This document shows positions 15,988 through 22,914 of a stretch of 22,914 nt of DNA, piece after piece. A program made the position numbers and the translations under genes. The DNA comes from an uncultured Eubacteriales bacterium. GTDB lineage: Bacteria > Bacillota > Clostridia > Lachnospirales > Lachnospiraceae. The stretch is taken from assembly GCA_900313775.1 (NCBI GenBank), contig OMSP01000213.1:1-22914 (forward strand), written 5' to 3'. How positions within the stretch are numbered: the first letter of the stretch is position 1; each line of letters starts with the position of its first letter. A model generated the notes under the pieces. That model was not told where the DNA came from, did no database searches, and saw nothing but the letters and a program-made list of their open reading frames with translations.

Positions 15988-16788
15988 CTAAGCCCTCCTC
16001 TGCCTGGCTGCTTCAAAGAGCAGGACCGCGGCGGCTATTGCGGCGTTGAGCGACTCGACCTGCCCCTGCATCGGGATCGATACCGATTCGTCACAGCGGC
16101 GCAAAAGCTCGTCGCTCACTCCATGGCTTTCGTTGCCGATCACAAAGGCGGTCCCCCGGGTGTAATCGGGCTCATCGTATGAGCGCGCATCCTTCGGATC
16201 CGTCCCGTAGAGCCAGATTCCGTCTGTCTGAAGCCGGTTGAGTCTCTGAATGAGCGTATCCGTCTTGCCCGTGGCGATGATCGGCACACGGTACAGCGCG
16301 CCCATCGCGCTTCGCACGACCTTCGGCTGATAGGGATCCGCACAGCCGGGACTTAAGATGATGGCGTCTACACCGGCTGCCTCGCCGGTGCGTATGATCG
16401 TGCCCATATTTCCCGGATCGCTGATCTGATCCAACACCAGCAGCAGGGGAGCTTCCTTGTCTGTCAGCGCCTTCTGGTTTGGTCTGTCGATCTCAACCAC
16501 GCTGAGGATCCCCTGCGGAGTCTTGGTGTCGCTGATCCTGTCAAACAACACATCGTCAACCGCATAACAGGGACAGGACAACTCATCAATAAGAGCGCTC
16601 TCCTGTTCGTAGAAGGTATGTGACACATACACCGCGATCAGTCTCTCACGCGGTACCTCGTCAAAGAGATGTCTCCCTTCCCCGACAAAGCATCCCGCCT
16701 CGTGCCGCGCGCGGCTCTTGCGCAGCAGCTCGGACAGATGCTTTATCTTCTTATTGGAAGCGCTGTTGATGTAGACCGGTTCACTCAT
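15988..16788 (-). CDS. TrmH/SpoU family RNA 2'-O-methyltransferase
   Basis: S-adenosylmethionine-dependent ribose methyltransferase, probably acting on rRNA. The 266 residues have an N-terminal substrate-binding domain of the L30e-like type (about 5-100), starting SNKKIKHLSELLRKSRAR. The trefoil-knot catalytic domain shows motif 1 DQISDPGNMGTIIRT (120-134, Asn127 and Arg133), motif 2 VIGNESHGVSDELL (216-229) and motif 3 IPMQGQVESLNAAIA (238-252). Target nucleotide cannot be assigned. It lies 4 bases downstream of ktrA with a weak ribosome binding site, and directly abuts the next gene. Confidence 0.93.
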   Translation of the reverse strand: MSEPVYINSASNKKIKHLSELLRKSRARHEAGCFVGEGRHLFDEVPRERLIAVYVSHTFYEQESALIDELSCPCYAVDDVLFDRISDTKTPQGILSVVEIDRPNQKALTDKEAPLLLVLDQISDPGNMGTIIRTGEAAGVDAIILSPGCADPYQPKVVRSAMGALYRVPIIATGKTDTLIQRLNRLQTDGIWLYGTDPKDARSYDEPDYTRGTAFVIGNESHGVSDELLRRCDESVSIPMQGQVESLNAAIAAAVLLFEAARQRRA

Positions 16789-16792
16789 CTGT

Positions 16793-17449
16793 TCACAGCT
16801 TCTTGATATCGCGCAGCTTGTCGTTAGCGCCGATCAGCAGTAGAGTAACCTCTGCTTCGAGCGGTTTCTCCGGATCGATGGCCGTCTCCAGGTCATCATC
16901 CTTGACGATACCGACGACATTGATGCCGTGCTTGTCGCGGAGTTTGAGTTCGGCAAGCGTCTTGCCAACCCATTTCTCGGGAATGCTCTGCTGCACCATG
17001 CTGTGTTTCGGAGAGAGTTCCACCCAGTCAGCAAAATTGGACGATGCCAGAGACTTCGCGATGCTGTGCCCCATAGCCTGTTCCGGATATACGACCATGT
17101 CTGCTCCGACCTTGGTCAGCACGCGGGCGTGCTGCTCGCTGCGCGCCTTGGCCAGGACATATTCGACTCCGGCTTCCTTGGCGTTGATCGTCGCGAGCGT
17201 CCCTGCAGTCAGATCAGCTGATGTCGCCACTATCACTCCGTCGACACCTTCTGCGCCGATCGCCTCCAGCAGTCCGTCTTCGCCGATATCCGCGCAGACG
17301 AGATAGGACAGTTCCTCTGCCAGCTCCTCAACGCGTTCCTCGTTCTTGTCGATGGCGACTACTTCGCAACCCTGATCTTCCAGTTCTCTGGCCAGACCAT
17401 AGCCAAAACCTCCGAGTCCCATAACGATAAACTTCTTGTTTGCTTTCAT
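16793..17449 (-). CDS. ktrA: Potassium uptake regulatory subunit, KtrA/TrkA family (RCK)
   Basis: Cytosolic nucleotide-binding gating subunit of the Ktr potassium transporter. The 218 residues contain a single RCK_N Rossmann domain (about 5-125) with GLGGFG (11-16) and acidic Asp34 at the end of the second strand, then an RCK_C domain (about 135-215). This one-unit size matches KtrA/KtrC rather than the double-unit TrkA of enterobacteria. It has a GGAGG ribosome binding site and follows the membrane subunit gene by 20 bases. Confidence 0.94.
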   Translation of the reverse strand: MKANKKFIVMGLGGFGYGLARELEDQGCEVVAIDKNEERVEELAEELSYLVCADIGEDGLLEAIGAEGVDGVIVATSADLTAGTLATINAKEAGVEYVLAKARSEQHARVLTKVGADMVVYPEQAMGHSIAKSLASSNFADWVELSPKHSMVQQSIPEKWVGKTLAELKLRDKHGINVVGIVKDDDLETAIDPEKPLEAEVTLLLIGANDKLRDIKKL

Positions 17450-17469
17450 AGTCTTAAGCCTCCATTCAT

Positions 17470-18819
17470 CTAACCGATGAGTATATCTTCTTTAGGCAGT
17501 GTTCTGACTGCATCTCGCGGGTCTTTTTTGCGTCCGATCGCCAGCATCAGACATACCGGTGTCAGTCTTCCGGCCAGCATCAAGATGACCAGTATCACCC
17601 GGCTCGTTCCTCTCAGAGCAGCCGTAATGCCGGTCGTAAGACCTGCTGTACCGATCGCCGATGAGCATTCGTAGACCACATCTATAAACCGCGCCGGCTC
17701 TAACGCCGACAGGATAAAGACCGCCATAAACAGCAATACCGCATAGCAAAAAGCGATCGCCCACGCCGTGCGCAGCGTCTGCGTCTCCACTCTGCGGTGC
17801 ATGAGAGAGACATGCCTGCTTCCTCTGAAGGCCTCGGCTGCCGCAAGCAGCAACAATACTGCCGTGATGATCTTCAATCCTCCTGCTGTGCCAAACGGCG
17901 CAGCACCGATCACCATGAGAAGCGCGCCGAACAGCTTAGACGAATCCCTTAAGGCCGCCTGACTGACGACAGAAAAACCACCGGACCGGCTCATCGCTGA
18001 CTGATAGAACGAAGCCGCTATCTTTCCGCCGGCAGAAAACTCTCCGATCGTGTCAGGATTGTGCCACTCCATGACCGCAAAGAGCACCGTTCCCAGAAAC
18101 AGAAGAACTGCCGTGGCGATGAGCACCGCCTTAGTAGTCACTCTCAAATGACGACGGCGCGCGGTAAAGATGACGCTGCCGAGATCAAACCAGGTCAGGA
18201 ATCCGAGGCCGCCTGCGATCACAAGCAGGACCATTGTGGTGTTGAGCAGCGGATTGTCTGCAAACGCCGCCATGCTGGCGCCGCCGAGCAGATCTATGCC
18301 GGAATTGCAGAACGCGCTGACTGCGTGAAAGACGCCCAGCCAGCATCCCTTACCGATGCCGTAGACCGGGATAAATGCGGCAGCTGCAAGGACAGCCCCG
18401 CACAGTTCGATCACCAGCGTAGTGATGAGCACGCGTCTTAAGAATGCTCCGACCCCTCCGAGACGCCCGAGCGAAAACATGTCCTGTATCCACTCCCTCT
18501 GACTCTGTCGGATCCTTTCCTTTAGCGCGCCCGCAAAGATGATCAGACTGGCGACGATGGCCAGTCCCCCCACCTGGATCAGCAGCAGCAGGATGACCTT
18601 GCCGGCTGCCGTGAATTGAACGGCCGGTACCACGCTCATCAGACCGGCTCCTGTTAGCGCGGAAGCCGCACTGAAGAACGCGTCGATCAAACGGATCGGC
18701 TCATGGTTGCAGCCGGGGATCATAAGAAGTGCTGTCCCGACCGCAAGAGTACCCAGATAAAACCAGAGGATCAATGCCGGCGCCGACAGTTTGTTGATTG
18801 TTTGTTTTCTCTTATCCAT
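17470..18819 (-). CDS. ktrB: Potassium uptake membrane subunit, KtrB/TrkH family
   Basis: Ion-conducting subunit of a K+ uptake system in the cytoplasmic membrane. The 449 residues form four membrane-pore-membrane repeats with filter loops at SALTGAG (53-59), FCNSG (170-174), SRSGGFS (277-283) and GTAGLTTG (390-397). A Gly-rich element IGAAPFGTAGGLK (304-316) corresponds to the intramembrane gating loop region. I chose ATG 18819 (MDKRKQ), which has AAAGGAG about 6 bases upstream; the longer frame from TTG 18849 would include this ribosome binding site and part of the rpsR terminator. It heads ktrB-ktrA-trmH-DUF6145-dusB. Confidence 0.95.
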   Translation of the reverse strand: MDKRKQTINKLSAPALILWFYLGTLAVGTALLMIPGCNHEPIRLIDAFFSAASALTGAGLMSVVPAVQFTAAGKVILLLLIQVGGLAIVASLIIFAGALKERIRQSQREWIQDMFSLGRLGGVGAFLRRVLITTLVIELCGAVLAAAAFIPVYGIGKGCWLGVFHAVSAFCNSGIDLLGGASMAAFADNPLLNTTMVLLVIAGGLGFLTWFDLGSVIFTARRRHLRVTTKAVLIATAVLLFLGTVLFAVMEWHNPDTIGEFSAGGKIAASFYQSAMSRSGGFSVVSQAALRDSSKLFGALLMVIGAAPFGTAGGLKIITAVLLLLAAAEAFRGSRHVSLMHRRVETQTLRTAWAIAFCYAVLLFMAVFILSALEPARFIDVVYECSSAIGTAGLTTGITAALRGTSRVILVILMLAGRLTPVCLMLAIGRKKDPRDAVRTLPKEDILIG

Positions 18820-18846
18820 GACAGGCTCCTTTCGTCCCGTCAACGA

Positions 18847-18875
18847 CAAAACGCCACTGCCCCAGGCAGTGACGT
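18847..18875 (-). terminator. Terminator of rpsF-ssb-rpsR
   Basis: Stem 18851-18861 pairs with 18865-18875 (11 pairs including one G-T) around a 3-base loop, followed on the minus strand by TTTT (18848-18851, overlapping the stem end). It lies 7 bases past the rpsR stop. The short T-run may allow read-through into ktrB, which starts only about 30 bases further on. Confidence 0.8.
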
Positions 18876-18881
18876 TTCAGC

Positions 18882-19142
18882 TCAGTCTTGTACGTACGGC
18901 ATCAGCGCAACGTGACGTGCCCGCTTGATCGCAACGGTGATCGCCCGTTGATGCTTTGCACAATTGCCGGTGATACGCCGCGGCAAGATCTTGCCTCGTT
19001 CGGATATGAACTTCCGCAGAAGCGCAGTATCCTTATAGTCGATCTTCGGTGCATTCTGTCCGCAGAAAATGCAGACCTTTCTTCTTCTGCGGCTCGGTCT
19101 TCTTCTGAAAGAATCCGGTCTGCCGCCCTTTTCATATGCCAT
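18882..19142 (-). CDS. rpsR: 30S ribosomal protein S18
   Basis: Binds 16S rRNA with S6 in the platform of the small subunit. The 86 residues show a basic N-terminus, KVCIFCGQN at 22-30 and the conserved C-terminal half (RKFISERGKILPRRITGNCA, 43-62). Cys24, Cys27, Cys61 and His64 could bind zinc, the C+ form of S18. AGGAGG precedes the ATG and overlaps the ssb stop. Confidence 0.98.
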   Translation of the reverse strand: MAYEKGGRPDSFRRRPSRRRRKVCIFCGQNAPKIDYKDTALLRKFISERGKILPRRITGNCAKHQRAITVAIKRARHVALMPYVQD

Positions 19143-19153
19143 GATCTATCCTC

Positions 19154-19606
19154 CTAATTAAACGGAAGTTCCTCGTCGACGCCTTCCGGGAGATTCATGA
19201 ATCCCTCACCGGGATCTTCCCCCTGATCGGGTGCCGGAGCTGCCGGAGCCTCATAGGACGGAGCGGACGGAGCTGCTGACTGCTCGTTCTTGCTCTGCGC
19301 AAACTCCTGATCCTCGACAACGACTTCCGTGGTGTAGACTTTGATACCGTCCCTGTTCGTATAGCTGCCGGTCTGGATACGGCCGGAAACAGCTACGCGC
19401 ATACCCTGCTTGAAATACTTATCGGCAAACTCACCGCTTCTGCCGAAGGCCACGCAGCGGATGAAATCCGCATCCGGCTGACCTTCACGTCTGAATCTGC
19501 GGTCTACTGCCAGTGTATAGCGGGCAATCGCCGTCGGGTTCTCCCCCTGGGTATAACGCGTCTCGGGATCGCGTGTCAGTCTTCCAACTAAAACAACCTT
19601 ATTCAT
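19154..19606 (-). CDS. ssb: Single-stranded DNA-binding protein
   Basis: Coats single-stranded DNA during replication and repair. The 150 residues have an OB fold (1-~105; starts MNKVVLVGRLTRDPETRYT), a Pro/Ala/Ser-rich flexible linker (about 110-140) and the acidic partner-binding tip DEELPFN. Located between rpsF and rpsR as in most Firmicutes. GAGGT, overlapping the rpsF stop, is the ribosome binding site. Confidence 0.98.
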   Translation of the reverse strand: MNKVVLVGRLTRDPETRYTQGENPTAIARYTLAVDRRFRREGQPDADFIRCVAFGRSGEFADKYFKQGMRVAVSGRIQTGSYTNRDGIKVYTTEVVVEDQEFAQSKNEQSAAPSAPSYEAPAAPAPDQGEDPGEGFMNLPEGVDEELPFN

Positions 19607-19614
19607 AATTTACC

Positions 19615-19917
19615 TCAATCTTCCTGTGCTTCTTGGTCGTCAGAAACGCATAAGAATCTGAGTACATCGTCCACGATGCGCAATCTGTCTTCGATCTCGC
19701 GCGGAGCGCCCGGCTCTGCGTCGAAGTGAATGAAGTAATAATAGCCTTCGGTCATCTTCTGGACTTCATAGGCAAACTTCTTTTTGCCCCATTCGTCAAT
19801 GTCCTTGATCGTACCCTTGGCACGCTCAATATAACCCTTGACTTTCTCCAGGACCTCGGCACGAGCTTCGTCTTCGAGCTTGGCGCTGATCACGACACAT
19901 AACTCATACTGATTCAT
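19615..19917 (-). CDS. rpsF: 30S ribosomal protein S6
   Basis: Partner of S18 in the 30S platform. The 100 residues give the expected alpha/beta fold: MNQYELCVVISAKLEDEA at the start, WGKKKFAYEVQKMTEGYYYF at 43-62, and an acidic tail. AAGGAGG lies upstream of the ATG. It is the first gene of the rpsF-ssb-rpsR operon, after a leader of about 80 bases that contains a strong hairpin. Confidence 0.98.
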   Translation of the reverse strand: MNQYELCVVISAKLEDEARAEVLEKVKGYIERAKGTIKDIDEWGKKKFAYEVQKMTEGYYYFIHFDAEPGAPREIEDRLRIVDDVLRFLCVSDDQEAQED

Positions 19918-19945
19918 GCTTAAGTCACCTCCTTCTGGTCTGATG

Positions 19946-19967
19946 GCCCGCGATAATTACCGCGAGC
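19946..19967 (-). promoter_or_regulatory. Hairpin in the rpsF leader (possible S6:S18 autoregulatory site)
   Basis: 9-bp stem (19946-19954 with 19959-19967, including G-T pairs) capped by AATT, 28 bases upstream of rpsF in the leftward transcript. No T-run follows, so it is not a terminator. Many bacteria carry an S6:S18-binding RNA in this position; I could not identify the conserved CCG element of that motif with confidence, so the assignment is tentative. Confidence 0.4.
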
Positions 19968-20003
19968 AAGGAATTGTTACTACCTAACTGTCGCAGTTTC
20001 ATA

Positions 20004-20032
20004 ATAGTAGCATAAAACCGGCAGAAAAACAA
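20004..20032 (-). promoter_or_regulatory. Promoter of rpsF-ssb-rpsR
   Basis: Minus-strand -35 TTGTTT (20027-20032), a 17-base spacer and -10 TACTAT (20004-20009) extended by TG one base upstream. The -35 box lies in the distal arm of the hairpin that appears to end the srtB operon. Confidence 0.6.
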
Positions 20033-20046
20033 GATGTTTTTCACCG
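20014..20046 (-). terminator. Candidate terminator of the lrp-aminotransferase-srtB operon
   Basis: A/T-rich 8-bp perfect stem (20024-20031 with 20035-20042) plus three outer G-C pairs (20019-20021 with 20044-20046) across a small internal loop, followed on the minus strand by GTTTT (20014-20018). It is 11 bases past the srtB stop. The stem is weak, so termination may be partial. Confidence 0.45.
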
Positions 20047-20056
20047 ACAGTTTTCA

Positions 20057-20860
20057 TCAATTAGCGGCATCTGTCTTCCCCGTTACTTCGACACCGAATA
20101 CGAGCCTCCTGTCCTGTTGGCGGACATTGGTGCAGGTGTACAACGTCACTATGCGATCGTCCGTTCCGGGAGTGATGCCCGTCTCGTAATAGGCCCCTTT
20201 CTTGATCTCCTCCAGGTGCTTGCCGTATGTCTCATCATCGGCAAACTGGTACTGTGTCGCCACTTTGCTGTCCTGATCATAGGTCCCGGCCGCGAAGATA
20301 CGGTAGACATGCTTGACATCATCCGGCGTGTAGATATAGAAATACGGATGCTTGTCACAGAAACTCTTTTCCTCATATTTTTTGAGCTTCGCAAACATCG
20401 ATCCGTCGTTCATATTGTGGCCGTAGACAAAGGTGTTTGCGTCTGTAAGATCCGGCTTGTTATCGCAGTTGATATAAATCGTCCCCGCTTTGATATAATT
20501 CTCCCCGAACGATTTGTGCAGATAGATATTATTGTCCTTTCCCTGCACGACCGGATAATCGATCGTCTTGGGTGCATCAAATCTGATCCAGGCTACGATG
20601 TCCGGGTTGATCTTGCGCAGTTTCTTCCAGTTGATCTTATCCTCTTCCCCGCTTTCAGGCTTGGCCTCCTCGCGGATCTGCACATATTCGTCCCGGCCCT
20701 TTTTATACTCGCGCTCACCTGCAATGATCTTAAAGCCGGCAAAACAAAAGACAAAAACGGCGATGAGCAGCAGAATGTTGCTCACGGTATGCCTCTTTTT
20801 ATTTGCCCGTTTCTCGTGCCGCTTCCTGCTTTTTGCACGACGTCGCTCTTCTCCGGTCAT
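20057..20860 (-). CDS. srtB: Class B sortase
   Basis: Membrane-anchored cysteine transpeptidase that attaches surface proteins to peptidoglycan or pilus subunits. The 267 residues begin with a very basic cytosolic segment (1-24), then one membrane anchor (about 25-45) and the extracellular sortase fold. Catalytic residues are His148 in VYGHNMNDGSMF, Cys243 in TLYTC and Arg251/252 in QQDRRLVF. The length and the region around His148 fit class B. Start ATG 20860 overlaps the aminotransferase stop (ATGA) and has AAGGAGG upstream. No LPxTG or NPxTN-like substrate is encoded in the window. Confidence 0.94.
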   Translation of the reverse strand: MTGEERRRAKSRKRHEKRANKKRHTVSNILLLIAVFVFCFAGFKIIAGEREYKKGRDEYVQIREEAKPESGEEDKINWKKLRKINPDIVAWIRFDAPKTIDYPVVQGKDNNIYLHKSFGENYIKAGTIYINCDNKPDLTDANTFVYGHNMNDGSMFAKLKKYEEKSFCDKHPYFYIYTPDDVKHVYRIFAAGTYDQDSKVATQYQFADDETYGKHLEEIKKGAYYETGITPGTDDRIVTLYTCTNVRQQDRRLVFGVEVTGKTDAAN

Positions 20861-22032
20861 GCATCTTCCTCCTTGCGGAGTTTGTCAATAAAACTGGCAA
20901 GACGGCCGATGGCAACTCGCAGATCCTCGATAGAGTAAGCATAAGAAATGCGCAGGAATCCTTCGCCGCATGCCCCGAAAGCCGTACCCGGAACGACCGC
21001 CACTTTTTCCTCCTGCAGGAGCCTTGTGGCAAAATCCTCGGAACTCATGCCAAACTCCTTGATGCAGGGGAAGACATAGAAAGCTCCGAACGGCTCAAAG
21101 CAGGGGAGACCGATCTTCTTAAACTCCTTCATCAGAAAACGACGGCGCTCATCATAGGAGGCTCTCATCTTATCGACCTCCGGTATGCATTTGCGTAAGC
21201 CCACCATCGCCGCGTACTGACTGTTGGTCGGAGCGCACATGATAGCATACTGATGGATCTTGAACATCTGCTCGATGATCCTGACCGGTCCGCAGACATA
21301 ACCGAGCCGCCATCCTGTCATCGCAAAGCCTTTGGAAAACCCGTTGATGACAAGTGTGCGTTCTTTCATGCCGGGGAAAGCAGCGATTGAATAATGTCTG
21401 CCCTTGTAGGAGAGTTCGGAGTAGATCTCGTCCGAGATCACATAGATGTCATGCTTTTTGATGATCTCTACAAGCGGCTCCAGCTCTTCTTTGGTCATGA
21501 TAGCGCCCGTGGGATTGTTGGGGAAAGAGAGCAGCAGGATCTTCGTCCTGTCCGTGATCGCTTCCTCCAGCTCCTGCGGTGTGAGCTTGAATTCGTTCTC
21601 GTTTTTCAGGTCGATGACTACCGGCTTGCCTCCTGCAAGTTCACAGCAGGGAACATATGAGACATAGCTGGGCTGAGGGATGATGACCTCGTCTCCCTCG
21701 TCGAGCATCGCGCGGAATGCGATGTCAATCGCCTCGCTCCCGCCGACAGTGATCAGGATCTCGCTCTGATAGTCATAGTCCAGATCACAGCGCTCGGACA
21801 GATACTTGCTGATCTCGATCTTCAGTTCTTTGAGGCCGGCGTTGGATGTATAGAAAGTCCGTCCCTTCTCGAGGGAACGGATCCCCTCCTGCCGGATACG
21901 CCATGGCGTGTCAAAATCCGGTTCGCCGACACCCAGGGAGATCGCGTCTTTCATCTCTGTCACGATATCAAAGAACTTGCGGATCCCTGATGGCTGAATA
22001 TCTTTTATTTTGCTTGATAAAGGATCTCTCAT
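20857..22032 (-). CDS. PLP-dependent class I/II aminotransferase
   Basis: Cytosolic fold-type I aminotransferase of the AspC/PatA-like group; the amino-acid substrate cannot be told. The 391 residues show SLGVGEPDFDTP (32-43), YTSNAGLKELK (61-71), SFPNNPTG (169-176), SDEIYSELSY (200-209), and the PLP Lys234 in INGFSKGFAMTGWRLGY. A C-terminal FLRISYA contains the carboxylate-binding Arg. It overlaps the Lrp-type regulator gene upstream by 4 bases and srtB downstream by 4 bases. AAAGGA lies about 14 bases before the ATG, rather far, so coupling to the regulator gene is likely. Confidence 0.95.
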   Translation of the reverse strand: MRDPLSSKIKDIQPSGIRKFFDIVTEMKDAISLGVGEPDFDTPWRIRQEGIRSLEKGRTFYTSNAGLKELKIEISKYLSERCDLDYDYQSEILITVGGSEAIDIAFRAMLDEGDEVIIPQPSYVSYVPCCELAGGKPVVIDLKNENEFKLTPQELEEAITDRTKILLLSFPNNPTGAIMTKEELEPLVEIIKKHDIYVISDEIYSELSYKGRHYSIAAFPGMKERTLVINGFSKGFAMTGWRLGYVCGPVRIIEQMFKIHQYAIMCAPTNSQYAAMVGLRKCIPEVDKMRASYDERRRFLMKEFKKIGLPCFEPFGAFYVFPCIKEFGMSSEDFATRLLQEEKVAVVPGTAFGACGEGFLRISYAYSIEDLRVAIGRLASFIDKLRKEEDA

Positions 22033-22511
22033 AGCGATACCGGCATCCTTTCCTCTCTCTCCTCGCTGTTCATGAGAGTGCCGTGATCCTTGTATTTTTT
22101 GAGTACGAAATGTGTCGCCGTGGAGATGATGCCGTCCATGACAGCCAGCTGCTCATTGACAAATGTGGCTGTCTCGCGCAGCGTCTGCCCTTTGATGACC
22201 ACAAGGAAATCATAGCTGCCTGAGATAAGAGCTATCGTGTCAACCTCCGGAAACTGATAGATCTTCTTGGCTAGCCGGTCAAATCCGCGCTCCTTCTGAG
22301 GAGTGACCCGCACTTCGATCAGTGCCGTCACATGGTCGTCTCTGACTTTGTCCCAGTTGACCAGCGCATGATATCCGCAGATGATGCCTTCACGCTCCAT
22401 CGCGGCTATCTCGTTGGCCACTTCTGTCTCCGGCACGCCGAATTTGTCTGCCAGTCCGGCGAGTTCGATCCTCCCGTTTGCTTCTAATGCTTTTAAGATC
22501 TCTTCTCTCAT
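22029..22511 (-). CDS. Lrp/AsnC family transcriptional regulator
   Basis: 160 residues: an N-terminal winged helix-turn-helix (about 1-45, LAGLADKFGVPETEVANEIA) and a C-terminal RAM ligand-binding/oligomer domain (about 60-140, with EVDTIALISGSYDFLVVIKG). Such proteins sense amino acids and often control a neighbouring aminotransferase, here the overlapping downstream gene. I chose ATG 22511 because GGGGAGG lies about 8 bases upstream; the in-frame ATG at 22532 has none and would begin 1 base after the previous stop. Target operators are not visible in the window. Confidence 0.92.
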   Translation of the reverse strand: MREEILKALEANGRIELAGLADKFGVPETEVANEIAAMEREGIICGYHALVNWDKVRDDHVTALIEVRVTPQKERGFDRLAKKIYQFPEVDTIALISGSYDFLVVIKGQTLRETATFVNEQLAVMDGIISTATHFVLKKYKDHGTLMNSEEREERMPVSL

Positions 22512-22533
22512 ATCTGTTTCCTCCCCGTTCATA

Positions 22534-22914
22534 TTATCTGGCGCCGGCTATAGCCGCTCTTATCTTTGCCTCATCCTGAGTGTCGACCGCTCTGATCACC
22601 CGCTCGGCAGCAGCAATATTGTCGGTCTTGGTGCCGACCAGTATGACCGTGTCTGTGTTCTTGTATTCGCTGTAATTGATCTCTTCTTTGTCTTCTTTTC
22701 CGTTTTCCTTGACGATCTTCCACAACTTGGCCTTACAGCCTCTGTGTCCGGGTATATCTGTGATCATGCTGCCGATCCTCATACTGCTGTCCGTTTTGTA
22801 GATCGTCTTGGATTCTCCGGACTCCAGGATCTGACTGTCGAATTCGACCTCACGGTCTTTCGGCCGTGTCTCTATGCCGTAGATAGACATCGTCACCGCC
22901 TCGTTTTTGACATA
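22534..22914 (-). CDS. C-terminal part of a VanW family protein with G5-like domain, 5' end outside window
   Basis: The reading frame is open to the right edge (127 codons seen), so the GTG at 22896 is not the real start. The visible part contains SIYGIETRPKDREVEFDSQI, a pattern I know from the end of the VanW domain leading into a G5 domain; KAKLWKIVKENGKEDKEE and the following YKNTDTVILVGTK fit the G5 end. The last ~30 residues form an Ala/Arg-rich helix. Full-length members are usually secreted or membrane-anchored cell-wall proteins with peptidoglycan-binding domains. The stop lies one base before an ATG and just upstream of the Lrp-type gene. Family call is from pattern recognition only. 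Confidence 0.75.
   Translation of the reverse strand, partial: YVKNEAVTMSIYGIETRPKDREVEFDSQILESGESKTIYKTDSSMRIGSMITDIPGHRGCKAKLWKIVKENGKEDKEEINYSEYKNTDTVILVGTKTDNIAAAERVIRAVDTQDEAKIRAAIAGAR

Noticed and set aside
18820..18849. N-terminal extension of ktrB from TTG 18849
   Set aside because: The extension would encode the AAAGGAG ribosome binding site and part of the rpsR terminator; ATG 18819 is better placed.
19946..19967. rpsF leader hairpin as a transcription terminator
   Set aside because: No T-run follows; the sequence runs into the ribosome binding site of rpsF.
22512..22532. Upstream ATG (22532) for the Lrp-type regulator
   Set aside because: No ribosome binding site precedes it, whereas GGGGAGG lies correctly before ATG 22511.
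1..22914. CRISPR arrays, insertion sequences, phage or toxin-antitoxin modules
   Set aside because: No regularly spaced repeats, transposase-like proteins or small paired antitoxin/toxin genes were seen; all space is filled by conserved chromosomal genes.

Overview
This window looks like chromosomal DNA from a Gram-positive anaerobe of the class Clostridia, most likely Lachnospiraceae or a close relative. The indications are the paired GlgC/GlgD ADP-glucose pyrophosphorylase subunits, KtrAB-type potassium uptake, a class B sortase, a VanW/G5 surface protein, a small protein resembling DUF6145 between an rRNA methyltransferase gene and dusB, and strong GGAGG-type ribosome binding sites. By eye the base composition is moderate (about half G+C, not computed). 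I saw no tRNA, rRNA, insertion sequence, phage gene or CRISPR array. Coding density is very high: no stretch above about 150 bases lacks a gene.

Layout. (1) Positions 1-9887 hold a divergent glycogen locus. A leftward operon, glgB-glgC-glgD-GH13 (the last gene cut by the left edge), faces a rightward pair, glgA-glgP. Together they cover ADP-glucose formation, chain elongation, branching, phosphorolysis and probably debranching or maltodextrin hydrolysis. (2) Positions 9877-12437 hold a leftward membrane-lipid set of three overlapping genes: an LPG-synthase-type flippase-like membrane protein, pssA and psd, which makes phosphatidylserine and then phosphatidylethanolamine. (3) Positions 12522-14674 hold greA-lysS with its own promoter and terminator. 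(4) Positions 14666-18819 hold ktrB-ktrA-trmH-DUF6145-dusB, combining K+ uptake with RNA modification. (5) Positions 18847-20032 hold the conserved rpsF-ssb-rpsR operon with promoter, leader hairpin and terminator. (6) Positions 20057-22914 hold a VanW/G5 gene (cut by the right edge), an Lrp/AsnC regulator, a class I aminotransferase and a class B sortase, the last three joined by 4-base overlaps.

Almost all genes from 9.9 kb onward are leftward and tightly packed, and many are joined by ATGA overlaps. The window is mainly housekeeping and central storage metabolism. I did not find a convincing undescribed defence or mobile system. The points most worth a second look are a candidate leaderless start for glgB, a very stable hairpin inside the start of the GH13 gene, a glgP terminator embedded in the psd coding region, the lipid-synthesis/flippase gene overlap chain, and a sortase encoded with amino-acid metabolism genes and a VanW protein.
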